Positions 34,286-43,008 of a DNA stretch of 64,000 nucleotides are shown here, one piece after another. How positions within the stretch are numbered: position 1 is the first letter of the stretch; each line of letters begins with the position of its first letter. The DNA is from an uncultured Prevotellaceae bacterium (GTDB lineage: Bacteria > Bacteroidota > Bacteroidia > Bacteroidales > Bacteroidaceae), in assembly GCA_947166305.1 (NCBI GenBank), contig CAMVDV010000006.1, forward strand, positions 1-64,000. Direction: 5' to 3'. Below the pieces are notes generated by a model. It did no database searches. It was not told the DNA's origin and saw nothing but the letters and a program-made list of their open reading frames with translations. The translations under genes were made by a program, and so were the position numbers.

Positions 34286-36853
34286 TTAGAATCGATAGTT
34301 CAGATTGAGCATGAAGTTGAAGCCCTGAGCATAGAACTTCTTGGCGTTCTTCTCGAAGTTGTAGGTGCGAGGCTTGGTCGTCACTTCTGTGCCTGTGCTT
34401 TCCGTCTCCGTCACGCTGTAGTTGCTTCGGCTCTGTTCGTAGCCGCCCGTCGTGATGTTGCGGCGGTTTGTGAGATTGCAGAGCTGAAGGTTGACGCTGA
34501 GGGGATGGTGGAAGACATTGAACTGCCTGCCGATGCTTGCATCGAGCATGAAGCCGCCGTTGCCTTTTGCCTGGCCCGGCACGTCGTACTCGCCGGCATG
34601 ATAGCGACCTGCATTCCTGAGGTTGGTCTCGTAGCGCATGTTGGTGCTGTAGGAGAGGTAGATGCGGTCGTAGTAGTTGCCGGTCAAGCCAAGGTACCAA
34701 CGTTTAATGCGATAGTTCAGGCCGAGGCTTGCTGCTGCCAGAGGCGTACCGCTCACGCGCATTCCGTCGTTGTGGCAAATCTCCTCATGCATTTCTCCGG
34801 AGGTACTGTTCATCCAGTTGACGTTAGTATTGTCGGTGTATTTTGCCTCGCTGTAGGTTCCGAGAGCTACGAGGTCGAGGTTGCTGGCAAGCCTTACCTT
34901 CAGTCCGAGCTCTACGCCGGCATATTCTTTCTTCACACCGGTGAGGCTGTTGTAGGAGAAGCTGTTGCTGTCGTCGTTGTAGAACTGTTGCCATTCGTTG
35001 CCATCGTGCATGTAATAGTAATAACCGCTCAGGTTGAGGCGGAACCACTTGTTGCTGATGGCATAGCCAAGCTCAGCGCTGAGCACCTTTTCGTTGCGGA
35101 GGTCTTGCACGAAGTCATTGTTCATCTCGGGGCACATGAAGGCGACTGCTGCTCCGGGCGCACGGAGTTCGTAGCCCAGGCCTGCGGTGATGGCGTGCCC
35201 TCTGCCGAGGTTGATGGTGGAACCCATCTTCATGCCTCCGTCGAGGAAGTGGGCGATGCTGCTCTTGCCATAGCTGTTGTCCTGGAAGAGGCCGTTGCGC
35301 ATGAAGCCTTCGCGCCACATACGTCGACCGCCAATCTTGCCTGTGATGAAGCTATGCATGATGCTGCGGTCCATGGTGAAGCTTGTCCAGAGCTTGACGT
35401 CCTGGTTCCAGAGGTCGTAGTCGTAGCCGTAGCGGTCGCCCTCGATGAGTTTCTGATAGCCATGGTTGACGTCGTACATAGCTTCGGTCGAAGTTTCCTG
35501 ATAGTCGCCCACGAGGTAGGTGTTGGTGTTGTGGAAGTATTGTCCGCCAAGGAGGTCTTCTACAGTCCTGTAGTGCGAGCCGCGGTTGCTGAGCAGCTGT
35601 ACGCCTGCGCTGAACTTGGCACCTGGCTTGACGTTCCACTCGTAGGTGCTCGAGAGGTTGGACATGAGGTGATTGTTGTGACGGGCTTCTATCCAGTAGA
35701 TGGCGTCTGCACCGATTTTGTTGAGCTGTGTGTTGGCAAAGTAAAGCTCGTCGAAGTTTATCTGACGATAAGGTTCGTCCTGCCAGTTGTCGTAGGCCGT
35801 CCAGAAGGCAGCATTGTCGTAGCTGTAGTCGCCGTCGCGTCCCCATACATCATAATTGTACGAAGGGAAGCGCTTCCAGTAGTCGGGATGCGGGTTGGTG
35901 CCGCTGTAGTTGAGCTTCGTACTCTTGTACTCGGCAAACTTGAGGAAAGCGCTTGTGGTGAGCTTCATGTTGTCCTTGATGTTGTAGTCCCAAGTGATGA
36001 GGAAGCTCGGCTCATAGTTCGTGACGACGCGGCTGGCGCGCTTCTTGCCACCCTGATAGCCCCAGTAGGGGTTATACTGGTAGTCGTTGGCAAGCCAGTA
36101 TGCTTCGTCTGTGCTTGCACCGGCCGTGGCGCGTTCTGTCGGGCTGCACCATGCGGCGATGTTGAGCGAGTGCCTGTCGTTGATGAGCTTCTGGGCGGAC
36201 ATGAAGAAGGAGAGGCTATTGTAGAAAGTACCTTTGATGGCAGCCGTCCGCATGTTCGACCATCTGTAGCCAACGGTGCCGAAGAAGGCCCATCCGCTCT
36301 TGCTCAGTCCTGTGCCATAGCTGTACATGGCACGGAGCGTGTAGTTGCGATTGGCACCGGAGAGCGTCACCTTGTGTCCGGCAGGCATCTGGCTGGCGCG
36401 CAGATTGTAGTTGCTGCTACCTCCCATACCACTGAAGGAGAAGTTGTTGCCCTCGAAGGCTCCCACGTCGTCCTTGTTGCGCATGGCGTCGTTCATGCCG
36501 CCGATGGTGGAGTAGGAGAAGCGTCCGTTCTCCGGATTGTTGACCTGTACGCCGTTCATGTAGATGTCGTTGAAGGCATTGTCCAGTGCGCGATACTTGA
36601 ACCAGATGCCGCTCCAGGCCCATCCGATTTGGCTTTGATAGACGTTGGTGGTGGAGTTGATGCGGATGACGTCGGACGTGATGTCGTCATTCTCGCCGAG
36701 CTGCGACTCGGTGAAGGTGAAGTTGCTCTCGTCGTCCAGCAGCTCTTGCTCCATCGTGCTCAGCGAATCCACGCCAGCCGTCTCGTAGGTCTGTGCGTGG
36801 CTAAATGGCGTTGTCGCAAGGAGCAACGCCAATAGCAGATGTCTCTTTTTCAT
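34286..36853 (-). CDS. TonB-dependent receptor-type outer-membrane protein
   Basis: The 855-residue protein has a signal peptide (MKKRHLLLALLLATTPFSHA), a short plug-like region (FKYRALDNAFNDIYMNGVQVNNPENGRFSY) and a long beta-barrel rich in aromatic and Asn residues ending in KKFYAQGFNFMLNLNYRF, with the terminal Phe typical of outer-membrane barrels. The N-terminal carboxypeptidase-like domain of SusC proteins is missing and no clear TonB box is seen. It is first in a minus-strand run with the DUF5689 and repeat lipoproteins, and diverges from a nuclease/phosphatase gene. Confidence 0.85.
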   Translation of the reverse strand: MKKRHLLLALLLATTPFSHAQTYETAGVDSLSTMEQELLDDESNFTFTESQLGENDDITSDVIRINSTTNVYQSQIGWAWSGIWFKYRALDNAFNDIYMNGVQVNNPENGRFSYSTIGGMNDAMRNKDDVGAFEGNNFSFSGMGGSSNYNLRASQMPAGHKVTLSGANRNYTLRAMYSYGTGLSKSGWAFFGTVGYRWSNMRTAAIKGTFYNSLSFFMSAQKLINDRHSLNIAAWCSPTERATAGASTDEAYWLANDYQYNPYWGYQGGKKRASRVVTNYEPSFLITWDYNIKDNMKLTTSAFLKFAEYKSTKLNYSGTNPHPDYWKRFPSYNYDVWGRDGDYSYDNAAFWTAYDNWQDEPYRQINFDELYFANTQLNKIGADAIYWIEARHNNHLMSNLSSTYEWNVKPGAKFSAGVQLLSNRGSHYRTVEDLLGGQYFHNTNTYLVGDYQETSTEAMYDVNHGYQKLIEGDRYGYDYDLWNQDVKLWTSFTMDRSIMHSFITGKIGGRRMWREGFMRNGLFQDNSYGKSSIAHFLDGGMKMGSTINLGRGHAITAGLGYELRAPGAAVAFMCPEMNNDFVQDLRNEKVLSAELGYAISNKWFRLNLSGYYYYMHDGNEWQQFYNDDSNSFSYNSLTGVKKEYAGVELGLKVRLASNLDLVALGTYSEAKYTDNTNVNWMNSTSGEMHEEICHNDGMRVSGTPLAAASLGLNYRIKRWYLGLTGNYYDRIYLSYSTNMRYETNLRNAGRYHAGEYDVPGQAKGNGGFMLDASIGRQFNVFHHPLSVNLQLCNLTNRRNITTGGYEQSRSNYSVTETESTGTEVTTKPRTYNFEKNAKKFYAQGFNFMLNLNYRF

Positions 36854-36888
36854 GTATGATTTTATGTTTATTTTAATTTATTATGGTG

Positions 36889-36896
36889 CAAACTTA
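36889..36896 (-). promoter_or_regulatory. Promoter -7 box of the TonB receptor operon
   Basis: TAAGTTTG on the minus strand, 36 bases before the start codon. Confidence 0.65.
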
Positions 36897-36970
36897 TAAA
36901 AAATTATGCTATCTTCGGCAAGTTGCTGCATATTTTTTTCCTTAATTGCATTTTCTACCCGAAAAAGCAT

Positions 36971-36978
36971 TAACTTTG
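36971..36978 (+). promoter_or_regulatory. Promoter -7 box of the endonuclease/phosphatase gene
   Basis: TAACTTTG on the plus strand, 46 bases before the start at 37025; divergent from the receptor promoter 75 bases away. Confidence 0.65.
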
Positions 36979-37024
36979 CGCTGTCAAGAGACAAGCTACA
37001 CACGATATTTAACTCAAATCAGAC

Positions 37025-38071
37025 ATGAAACATACCTTCTTTCTCTTCGTTGCAGCACTTCTTTTGTGCTCGGGTCTTGCCGACGCCCAGTCGCGCAAGC
37101 TCATGGTCCACGCCGTCGGCTTCTACAATCTGGAGAATCTCTTCGACACTTGCCACGATGCGCACAAGAACGACTACGACTTCCTGCCCGACGGCTCTTA
37201 CCATTGGGACGGGCAAAAGTACTCCAACAAGCTGGCAAACATGGCTCGCGTGCTTTGCGACATGGGCACCGACAAACTTCCCTACGGCGCGAGCATCATC
37301 GGCGTGAGCGAGGTGGAAAACGACAAGGCGCTCGACGACCTGATGGCCGTGCCCTGCATGAAGCAAAGGGGCTACAAGTATGTCCACCTCGAAGGCCCCG
37401 ACAAGCGAGGCGTGGACTGTGCCCTCATCTACAACCCTAAGGCTTTCCACATCGAAAAGGTGTTCCACAGGCTCTACGTCTTTGAGAACGGCGACACGGC
37501 TCGCCAGACGCGTCCTTTCCTCTGCGTGCAGGGCCGACTGGCGGGCGACAAACTCACCGTCGTGGTGTGCCATTGGCCGAGCAGGGCGTCGGAAGGAGTC
37601 TTCCGCGACGCAGGCGGACGCCAGGTTCGTGCTCTGACCGACAGCATACGGCAGGCCGATCCCGGGCAACGCATCATGGTGATGGGCGACATGAACGACG
37701 ATCCCGACAATACCTCGATGGCAAAGTACCTGGGAGCCAAGCGCAAGATGAAGGAAGTGGGCGACGGCGACTTCTACAATCCTTGGTGGGACGTGCTGCG
37801 GAAGAAGGGGCAGGGCACGCTCAGCTTTCAGGGCGGATGGAATCTCTTCGACCAGATTGTCCTCTCGCGCAATATGCTCGACACGGATGGGACGAAGCAA
37901 TACGACGGACTGACACTCTACGATTACAAAATCTTCCGCCGCGACTACCTCCTACAGCAGGAAGGAAAATATAAAGGTACGCCCAAGCGCACGCACGCGG
38001 GAGGGGTTTGGCTCAACGGATTCAGCGACCACCTGCCCACCGTCACTTATCTCGTCAAGGCCACCAAGTGA
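37025..38071 (+). CDS. Secreted endonuclease/exonuclease/phosphatase family protein
   Basis: The 348-residue protein has a signal peptide (MKHTFFLFVAALLLCSGLADA). The fold is shown by FYNLENLFDT (Asn, about 36), IIGVSEVENDKALDDL (catalytic Glu, about 98), VCHWPSR (His), MVMGDMNDDPDN (Asp/Asn, about 221) and FSDHLPTVTYLV (Asp-His at the end, about 337). Family members cut nucleic acids or dephosphorylate lipids and sugars with Mg. Being secreted and divergent from an OB-fold lipoprotein/TonB cluster, a role in attacking external nucleic acid or phosphoesters is plausible. Confidence 0.87.
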   Translation: MKHTFFLFVAALLLCSGLADAQSRKLMVHAVGFYNLENLFDTCHDAHKNDYDFLPDGSYHWDGQKYSNKLANMARVLCDMGTDKLPYGASIIGVSEVENDKALDDLMAVPCMKQRGYKYVHLEGPDKRGVDCALIYNPKAFHIEKVFHRLYVFENGDTARQTRPFLCVQGRLAGDKLTVVVCHWPSRASEGVFRDAGGRQVRALTDSIRQADPGQRIMVMGDMNDDPDNTSMAKYLGAKRKMKEVGDGDFYNPWWDVLRKKGQGTLSFQGGWNLFDQIVLSRNMLDTDGTKQYDGLTLYDYKIFRRDYLLQQEGKYKGTPKRTHAGGVWLNGFSDHLPTVTYLVKATK

Positions 38072-38167
38072 CTTCCCAAAGCCATGTGCCTGCAAAGTGG
38101 ACATGACAAAGTGGCAAGAAAAAGAATAAATTGTAAATCTCAAATTGCTAAAATGCAAAAATCTTCG

Positions 38168-38175
38168 TACCTTTG
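38168..38175 (+). promoter_or_regulatory. Promoter -7 box of fba
   Basis: TACCTTTG, 57 bases before the fba start codon. Confidence 0.65.
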
Positions 38176-38232
38176 CAGCCGCAAAACGCAGAAGATACTT
38201 TAGTTATATAAATAGTTAAACAGTAAATTATC

Positions 38233-39231
38233 ATGACAAGTTACAAAGAACTCGGACTTGTGAACACCCGTGAGATGTTCAAAAAGGCAGTTGCTGGCGG
38301 CTATGCCATTCCAGCTTTCAATTTCAATACGCTCGAGCAGATGCAAGCCATCGTGCAGGCAGCCGTAGAGACTAAGTCTCCCGTCATAATGCAAGTGAGC
38401 AAGGGCGCACGTAACTACGCCAACGGCACCATCCTCCGCTACATGGCACAGGGTGCTGTGGAATATGCCAAGGAACTCGGCTGCGAGAATCCCCAAATCG
38501 TGCTCCATCTGGACCACGGCGACAGCTTCGAGCTTTGCAAGGACTGCATCGACAACGGCTTCTCCAGCGTGATGTTCGACGGCAGCGCTCTCCCCTACGA
38601 GGAGAACATCCGCATCACCAAGCAGGTGGTGGAGTATGCTCATGCCCACGACGTGACCGTAGAGGCTGAGCTGGGCGTGCTGGCCGGCGTAGAAGACGAG
38701 GTTCAGGCCGAGAAAAGCCACTATACGAAGCCCGAAGAGGTCATCGACTTCGCCACACGCAGTGGTTGCGACAGCCTCGCCATCAGCATCGGTACGAGCC
38801 ACGGCGCCTACAAGTTCACTCCCGAGCAGTGCACCCGCGACCCGAAGACCGGCAGGCTCGTGCCTCCTCCATTGGCCTTCGACATCCTGCACGAGATTGA
38901 GAAGAAGCTCCCCGGCTTCCCCATCGTGCTCCACGGCTCAAGCTCCGTGCCTCAGGAAGAGGTGGACACCATCAATGCCCACGGAGGCAAGCTGCCCGAC
39001 GCAGTAGGTATCCCCGAAGAGCAACTCCGCGAGGCTAGCAAGAGCGCTGTCTGCAAGATCAACATCGACAGCGATAGCCGTCTGGCCATGACCGCTGCCA
39101 TCCGCAAGCACTTCGACGAGAAGCCCGGCGACTTTGATCCCCGCCAGTATCTCAAGCCCGCTCGCGAGAACATGAAGAAGATGTACATCCACAAGATTGT
39201 AGAAGTGCTGGGCAGCAACAACAAGCTCTAA
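38233..39231 (+). CDS. fba: Fructose-bisphosphate aldolase, class II
   Basis: The 332-residue zinc enzyme of glycolysis and gluconeogenesis joins DHAP and glyceraldehyde-3-phosphate. Motifs: NFNTLEQMQAIVQAA (about 30), HLDHGDSFELCKDCIDNGFSSVMFDGS (zinc His and catalytic Asp, about 90), VEAELGVLAGVED (about 140), SIGTSHGAYKF (zinc His, about 184) and LHGSSSVP (about 236). It is a single gene with a strong promoter and terminator. Confidence 0.96.
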   Translation: MTSYKELGLVNTREMFKKAVAGGYAIPAFNFNTLEQMQAIVQAAVETKSPVIMQVSKGARNYANGTILRYMAQGAVEYAKELGCENPQIVLHLDHGDSFELCKDCIDNGFSSVMFDGSALPYEENIRITKQVVEYAHAHDVTVEAELGVLAGVEDEVQAEKSHYTKPEEVIDFATRSGCDSLAISIGTSHGAYKFTPEQCTRDPKTGRLVPPPLAFDILHEIEKKLPGFPIVLHGSSSVPQEEVDTINAHGGKLPDAVGIPEEQLREASKSAVCKINIDSDSRLAMTAAIRKHFDEKPGDFDPRQYLKPARENMKKMYIHKIVEVLGSNNKL

Positions 39232-39283
39232 TCAACAAGGCTACGGGCGACAGCGACTGACATTCAGTCCTGTCGGACATCAC

Positions 39284-39337
39284 AAGGCACATTCTCTGCC
39301 GTCATCCCATTCGGGAAAGGCGGCGAGAATGTGCCTT
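39284..39337 (+). terminator. Terminator of fba
   Basis: AAGGCACATTCTC (39284-39296) pairs with GAGAATGTGCCTT (39325-39337), followed by TTCTTG. Confidence 0.8.
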
Positions 39338-39450
39338 TTCTTGTATCCTGATGCAGGATGATCCTCTCCAAGCCACATCGTCATGCTTCTTTCGGCACGC
39401 CCTTGCAGCTCTGGCAGCCTTTTCTTTTTCCCAACATCGCACAGGGTGTT

Positions 39451-39516
39451 GATTGCAGCATCATGACCATGCAATTGCTGCATCATCATGAAGCAATTGC
39501 TGCATCATGATGAAGC
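39451..39516. repeat. 22-bp tandem array F, three units
   Basis: Units at 39451, 39473 and 39495 share ATTGC(T/A)GCATCAT and end in GC. It lies in the gap between fba and the nucleosidase gene, upstream of the latter's promoter. Confidence 0.85.
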
Positions 39517-39651
39517 AACGATAACCCTTCGCCCTTTTAGGAACCATGATACGCCGGTGGATTCACATCCCTGTGGCGTTTCAAGAAGAAAAACAGGCGG
39601 TGGAGACGCTTTCCGCAGGCCCCGAATGTTGCAAATGAGAGAAAATAGTCG

Positions 39652-39659
39652 TACCTTTG
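39652..39659 (+). promoter_or_regulatory. Promoter -7 box of the nucleosidase gene
   Basis: TACCTTTG, 32 bases before the start at 39692. Confidence 0.65.
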
Positions 39660-39691
39660 CACGCGATTCAAAACAAAACGGCAATCAGTAC

Positions 39692-40387
39692 ATGGCAGAA
39701 AGAAAGACAATAGGCATCCTGACGGCGATGAGCGTGGAGTTTCGACAAGTGGCCGCCATGATGCAAGAGACGCAAACAGTAAGCTCCGGCCCGCAGGAAT
39801 TTCTCGTAGGCAGGGTGGGAGAGAACCGGGTGGCACTGCTTCAATGCGGCATAGGCAAGACGAATGCCGCCACGGGCGTCACCAATCTCATCATGACCTT
39901 CCGCCCCGACTGCGTCATCTCCACCGGAGCGGCAGGAGGAATCGACGCGAAACTGGGCGTGATGGACGTCGTTGTGGGTAGCGAGGTCTGCTATCACGAC
40001 GTCAATTGCGGCGACAACTGCGACCCGGGCCAAGTGCAAGGCCTGCCACGCCACTTCGTGGGCGACGAAAGGCTCGTCGGCATCGCCACAGCCCTGCAGA
40101 CCGACGTCCGCATCGTGCCGGGTCTCATCTGCACGGGCGACCAGTTCATCACCAATCGCACGGAGCTCGACGTCATCAAGCAGAAGTATCCGCAGGGACT
40201 CGCCGTCGACATGGAAAGCGCAGCCATTGCCCAGGTCTGCTACCTCTGGCAAGTGCCCTTCCTCAGCTTCCGCATCATCAGCGACACCCCTGGCATCAAG
40301 GGACACTTCGACCAGTACCTTAACTTCTGGGAAACGATGGTCGACAAGAGTTTCAGCGTTACGAAAGAGTTCCTGAGCAACATCTGA
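39692..40387 (+). CDS. 5'-methylthioadenosine/S-adenosylhomocysteine nucleosidase
   Basis: The 231-residue enzyme strips adenine from methylthioadenosine and S-adenosylhomocysteine for methionine recycling and autoinducer-2 precursor supply. It begins GILTAMSVEFRQVAAMM (catalytic Glu), then GVGKTNAATGV-like CGIGKTNAATGVTNLI, STGAAGGI (about 79), VDMESAAIAQVCY (about 172) and SDTPG (catalytic Asp, about 196). The start is placed at Met 39692, just past the promoter; the longer frame would include the promoter and array F. Confidence 0.93.
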   Translation: MAERKTIGILTAMSVEFRQVAAMMQETQTVSSGPQEFLVGRVGENRVALLQCGIGKTNAATGVTNLIMTFRPDCVISTGAAGGIDAKLGVMDVVVGSEVCYHDVNCGDNCDPGQVQGLPRHFVGDERLVGIATALQTDVRIVPGLICTGDQFITNRTELDVIKQKYPQGLAVDMESAAIAQVCYLWQVPFLSFRIISDTPGIKGHFDQYLNFWETMVDKSFSVTKEFLSNI

Positions 40388-40395
40388 TGGACACA

Positions 40396-40466
40396 GAGCC
40401 CCTGACGTCCTCAAAGAACTCTGAGCCCTTAAAGTCCTCATCGACCTTAATGGCCATAAAGTCCTG
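40396..40466 (+). repeat. Short 27-bp triplicated spacer
   Basis: Three copies of a 27-base unit containing (A/G)GTCCT(C/G) are spaced exactly 27 (GTCC at 40407, 40434 and 40461) between the nucleosidase and EamA genes. The match is moderate, and the period differs from the 22-bp arrays. Confidence 0.4.
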
Positions 40467-40478
40467 AATAAGATTACA

Positions 40479-41402
40479 ATGACCGGCGAACTGCTTTCAC
40501 TCCTTGTGGCTGTGATGTGGACCTTCACAGCCATCTTTGCCGAGATAGCCAGCAAGCGTATGGGCACGCTCGTGCTCAACGTTTGGCGCATGATTCTCAC
40601 CATTCTCCTCCTCGGCCTCCTGCTCTGGGTGAGTTGCGGAAAGCCTTGGCCGCAGCACACCACGCCCGAGGTGTGGAAATGGTTCCTGGCCAGCGGCTTC
40701 ATGGGCTTCGTCTTCGGCGACTACTGCCTCTTCAACGCCTACATCGTCATTGGCAGTCGCTACGCACAGCTCTTCATGACGCTCGGATGCCCCTTTGCTG
40801 CCATCACAGCCTGGCTCCTTTTGGGCGAAACGATGGGGCCTCTCGCTTTGCTCGGCATGGCCGTCACGCTCACGGGCATCGGCATCTCCATCCTCGGAAA
40901 AGACGATTCGGGCAGCCGCCACGTCACATTGCCGCCACGAGGCATCCTCCTCGGCATAGGAGCCGGTTTGGGACAAGGCGTAGGCATCGTCCTGAGCAAG
41001 CAGGGAATGCTTCACTACAGCGCTGCAGTCCCTGCCCAGGCCACCGACGTCGCCGCCATGATGCCCTTCGCAGGCACACAGATACGCGCCATGATGGGGC
41101 TTCTTGCCTTCGGCACCTCGCTCCTCCTGGCACGCAAGTTCGCCAGCTTCCTCCGCGCAGCCACCGACCTTCGCGGTGCCGCAGCAGCCGTCGGAGCCGT
41201 ACTGCTCGGACCCTTCTTCGGCGTCAGCTTCAGCCTTCTGGCCGTAAGCATGACCAACACCGGCGTGGCACAAACGCTCATGGCCCTCACGCCCGTCTTC
41301 ATTCTCTGGCCCTCCCGACAGATTTTCGGCAAGAAGGTTAGCCTTCAGGAAGTCGTCGGCGCAGTCATTGCCGTGGCAGGAGCATCCCTTTTCTTCATCT
41401 AA
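40479..41402 (+). CDS. EamA-family (DMT) transporter
   Basis: The 307-residue membrane protein has ten hydrophobic helices in two EamA halves (first: LLSLLVAVMWTFTAIFAEIASKRMG; second: LGIGAGLGQGVGIVLSKQGM). The substrate is not known; relatives export amino acids or metabolites. It follows the nucleosidase gene by 91 bases on the same strand and is followed by the tRNA-Ser promoter. Confidence 0.87.
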   Translation: MTGELLSLLVAVMWTFTAIFAEIASKRMGTLVLNVWRMILTILLLGLLLWVSCGKPWPQHTTPEVWKWFLASGFMGFVFGDYCLFNAYIVIGSRYAQLFMTLGCPFAAITAWLLLGETMGPLALLGMAVTLTGIGISILGKDDSGSRHVTLPPRGILLGIGAGLGQGVGIVLSKQGMLHYSAAVPAQATDVAAMMPFAGTQIRAMMGLLAFGTSLLLARKFASFLRAATDLRGAAAAVGAVLLGPFFGVSFSLLAVSMTNTGVAQTLMALTPVFILWPSRQIFGKKVSLQEVVGAVIAVAGASLFFI

Positions 41403-41469
41403 AAGCATAATTTTACGCCTTTAGCAAATATTTTTTCGCATTTAGCTTTTCACTTTTCGCTTTTCTTCG

Positions 41470-41477
41470 TACCTTTG
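41470..41477 (+). promoter_or_regulatory. Promoter -7 box of tRNA-Ser
   Basis: TACCTTTG, 19 bases before the mature tRNA end. Confidence 0.65.
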
Positions 41478-41496
41478 CATCCGTTTTAGGCAAAAA

Positions 41497-41583
41497 GGAG
41501 AGATGCCAGAGTGGTCGAATGGACCGCACTCGAAATGCGGCGTACTCTTACGGGTACCCTGGGTTCGAATCCCAGTCTCTCCG
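41497..41583 (+). tRNA. tRNA-Ser (anticodon CGA)
   Basis: GGAGAGA at the 5' end pairs with TCTCTCC at 41576-41582. The anticodon stem CCGCA/TGCGG encloses CT-CGA-AA with the anticodon at 41531-41533. A long variable arm (GTACTCTTACGGGTAC) and the GGTTCGAAT T-loop follow. It reads UCG; CCA is not encoded. The gap from here to about 41810 has AT-rich DNA and no gene that I can see. Confidence 0.95.
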
Positions 41584-41810
41584 CATTTTAGGTTAACCAA
41601 CTGCCTAAACAAACGCTAACACACTTTGTTTTAGCATAAAAGGAGAATCCAAAGAGGTTCTTCTTTTTGTTTTTTAGCGAAAATTCATTATAGATTAATT
41701 ATAAAACGGTTTTGAAATTAATTACATTATATAGGTCTGAGTACAAGTTTTCCTCATGCAAACATGAAAACATTGTTCATAGCCAATCAAGAACAACTGT
41801 TCTTTAGCCT

Positions 41811-41939
41811 CTAACTTTCTTTTGCGTCGTTCCTGAATGCTCTTGGGCTCATACCTTTATGCCGCTTGAAAAACTTGCTCAGCGAGGGGACATCGGCAAA
41901 GTGCAGACGGTCGGCTATCTGCTGCACGCTCAGGGTTGA
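41811..41939 (-). pseudogene. AraC-family regulator, C-terminal remnant
   Basis: Forty-two residues ending in a stop at 41811 read STLSVQQIADRLHFADVPSL then SKFFKRHKGMSPRAF, the second helix-turn-helix of an AraC protein. The frame breaks at about 41940, so the N-terminus and first HTH are missing. The break abuts the truncated ferritin-like frame that runs the other way. Confidence 0.8.
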
Positions 41940-41941
41940 CG

Positions 41942-42271
41942 TGCGCAGACCACTTCAGCGAAGAGATGGGCTGGGTGGAGAAGTTCACCGAGCGTATCCT
42001 TGACCTTGGAGGCGACGTGAAGTTTGAAGGTATGAAGAGCCGCGAGCTCATCAAGAACCCCATCGAATACGTCAAGGCTGACCTCGCCATTCAGCAACCG
42101 GGCGTGGAACTCCTGCTCAAGTGCATGGAAACCGTAAAGGACGACCCCACCACCTACGACATCATGAAGGACTACCTCAAGGACGAGGAAGAAGACCTCT
42201 ACTGGAGCCAGGGCGCACTCGACATGATGGAGTGCATCGGCATACAGAATTGGCTGTTCACGCAAGTGTAA
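41942..42271 (+). pseudogene. Ferritin/bacterioferritin-like protein, 5'-truncated
   Basis: The frame begins without a normal start inside a four-helix-bundle protein (CADHFSEEMGWVEKFTERIL) and continues to a natural-looking end (MMECIGIQNWLFTQV). HFSEEMGW resembles a metal-ligand helix of ferritin-like proteins. About 110 residues remain; the first one or two helices are lost. A TTG at 41936 could formally start it, but the AraC remnant shares those bases, so this is more likely a deletion scar. Confidence 0.75.
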
Positions 42272-42295
42272 TGAAAAGATAAACAGTGAAAAGCT

Positions 42296-42355
42296 AAAGA
42301 GTTAAAAGATGAAGGTTAATCCTTTATTAAAGGTACGGTCATCCTTTAACTCTTT
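42296..42355 (+). terminator. Hairpin after the ferritin-like remnant
   Basis: 42296-42312 pairs with 42339-42355 (AAAGAGTTAAA...TTTAACTCTTT, 16 of 17) and is followed by AACTTTTTT. Confidence 0.65.
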
Positions 42356-42461
42356 AACTTTTTTAATTCTATACATTATATATTATTAATCAAAACTTCG
42401 GGTTAAGAGGTTTCTGCCACGAAGTGACAATCATCTATGTTTATAGCTCCAGGAACATCAA

Positions 42462-42549
42462 TTAGTAGATTGCCATTTACTAACGTGTGGATTTCGATTT
42501 ATTCACGTGTGGATTTCGATTTATTCACACGTGGATCCTCACAAACTGA
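42462..42549. repeat. 22-bp tandem array G, four units
   Basis: Units at 42462 (TTAGTAGATTGCC...TACTAA, like array K), 42484 and 42506 (identical, CGTGTGGATTTCG...) and 42528 (CACGTGGATCC...). Two unit types in one array link the K-type and I-type families. It is 37 bases upstream of the next gene. Confidence 0.85.
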
Positions 42550-42585
42550 GTAGAACTCCCGAAAAATAAATTAAATTATTACATT

Positions 42586-42984
42586 ATGGAATCAACAAAG
42601 AAAGTTTACGAGTTCCTGGAGAATGCCAAGACATTCTACCTGGCAACCGTCGAGGGCGACCAGCCTCGCGTTCGTCCCTATGGAGCAATGCTCTACTTCG
42701 AGGACAAAATCTACATCATGGCTTTTGGCAAGACCAACGCCACGCGTCAGATTGCTGCCAACCCTAAGGCAGAAATCTGTGCCTTCAAGGGCAAGACGCT
42801 CCGCATCGAGTGTACGCTCGTCGAGGACAATCGCCCTGAAGTAGGCAAAGCGCTGGTGGACAAGATGCCTGTGCTGAAGCCTGCGCTCGGCGAGAACGGC
42901 GAGAATGGCGTGATGTACTATCTCAAGGATGCCAAAGCCGACTTCTTCCAGATGATGGAACTTGTGGAAACTGTGACATTCTGA
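42586..42984 (+). CDS. Pyridoxamine 5'-phosphate oxidase-like flavoprotein
   Basis: The 132-residue protein has the split-barrel fold pattern MESTKKVYEFLENAKTFYLATVEGDQPRVRPYGAMLYFEDKIYIMAFGKTNATRQIAANPKAEIC. Relatives bind FMN or F420 and reduce small substrates; this short form is usually described only as a PPOX-family protein. It is followed after 24 bases by a small winged-helix gene, probably in one operon. Confidence 0.88.
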   Translation: MESTKKVYEFLENAKTFYLATVEGDQPRVRPYGAMLYFEDKIYIMAFGKTNATRQIAANPKAEICAFKGKTLRIECTLVEDNRPEVGKALVDKMPVLKPALGENGENGVMYYLKDAKADFFQMMELVETVTF

Positions 42985-43008
42985 ACTCCAAAACATCATA
43001 AAATCATC

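Noticed and set aside
34274-36835. Plus-strand open frame of 853 codons
   Set aside because: It mirrors the TonB receptor gene. The translated product is Val/Ala-rich without domains, while the minus strand gives a signal peptide and a barrel.
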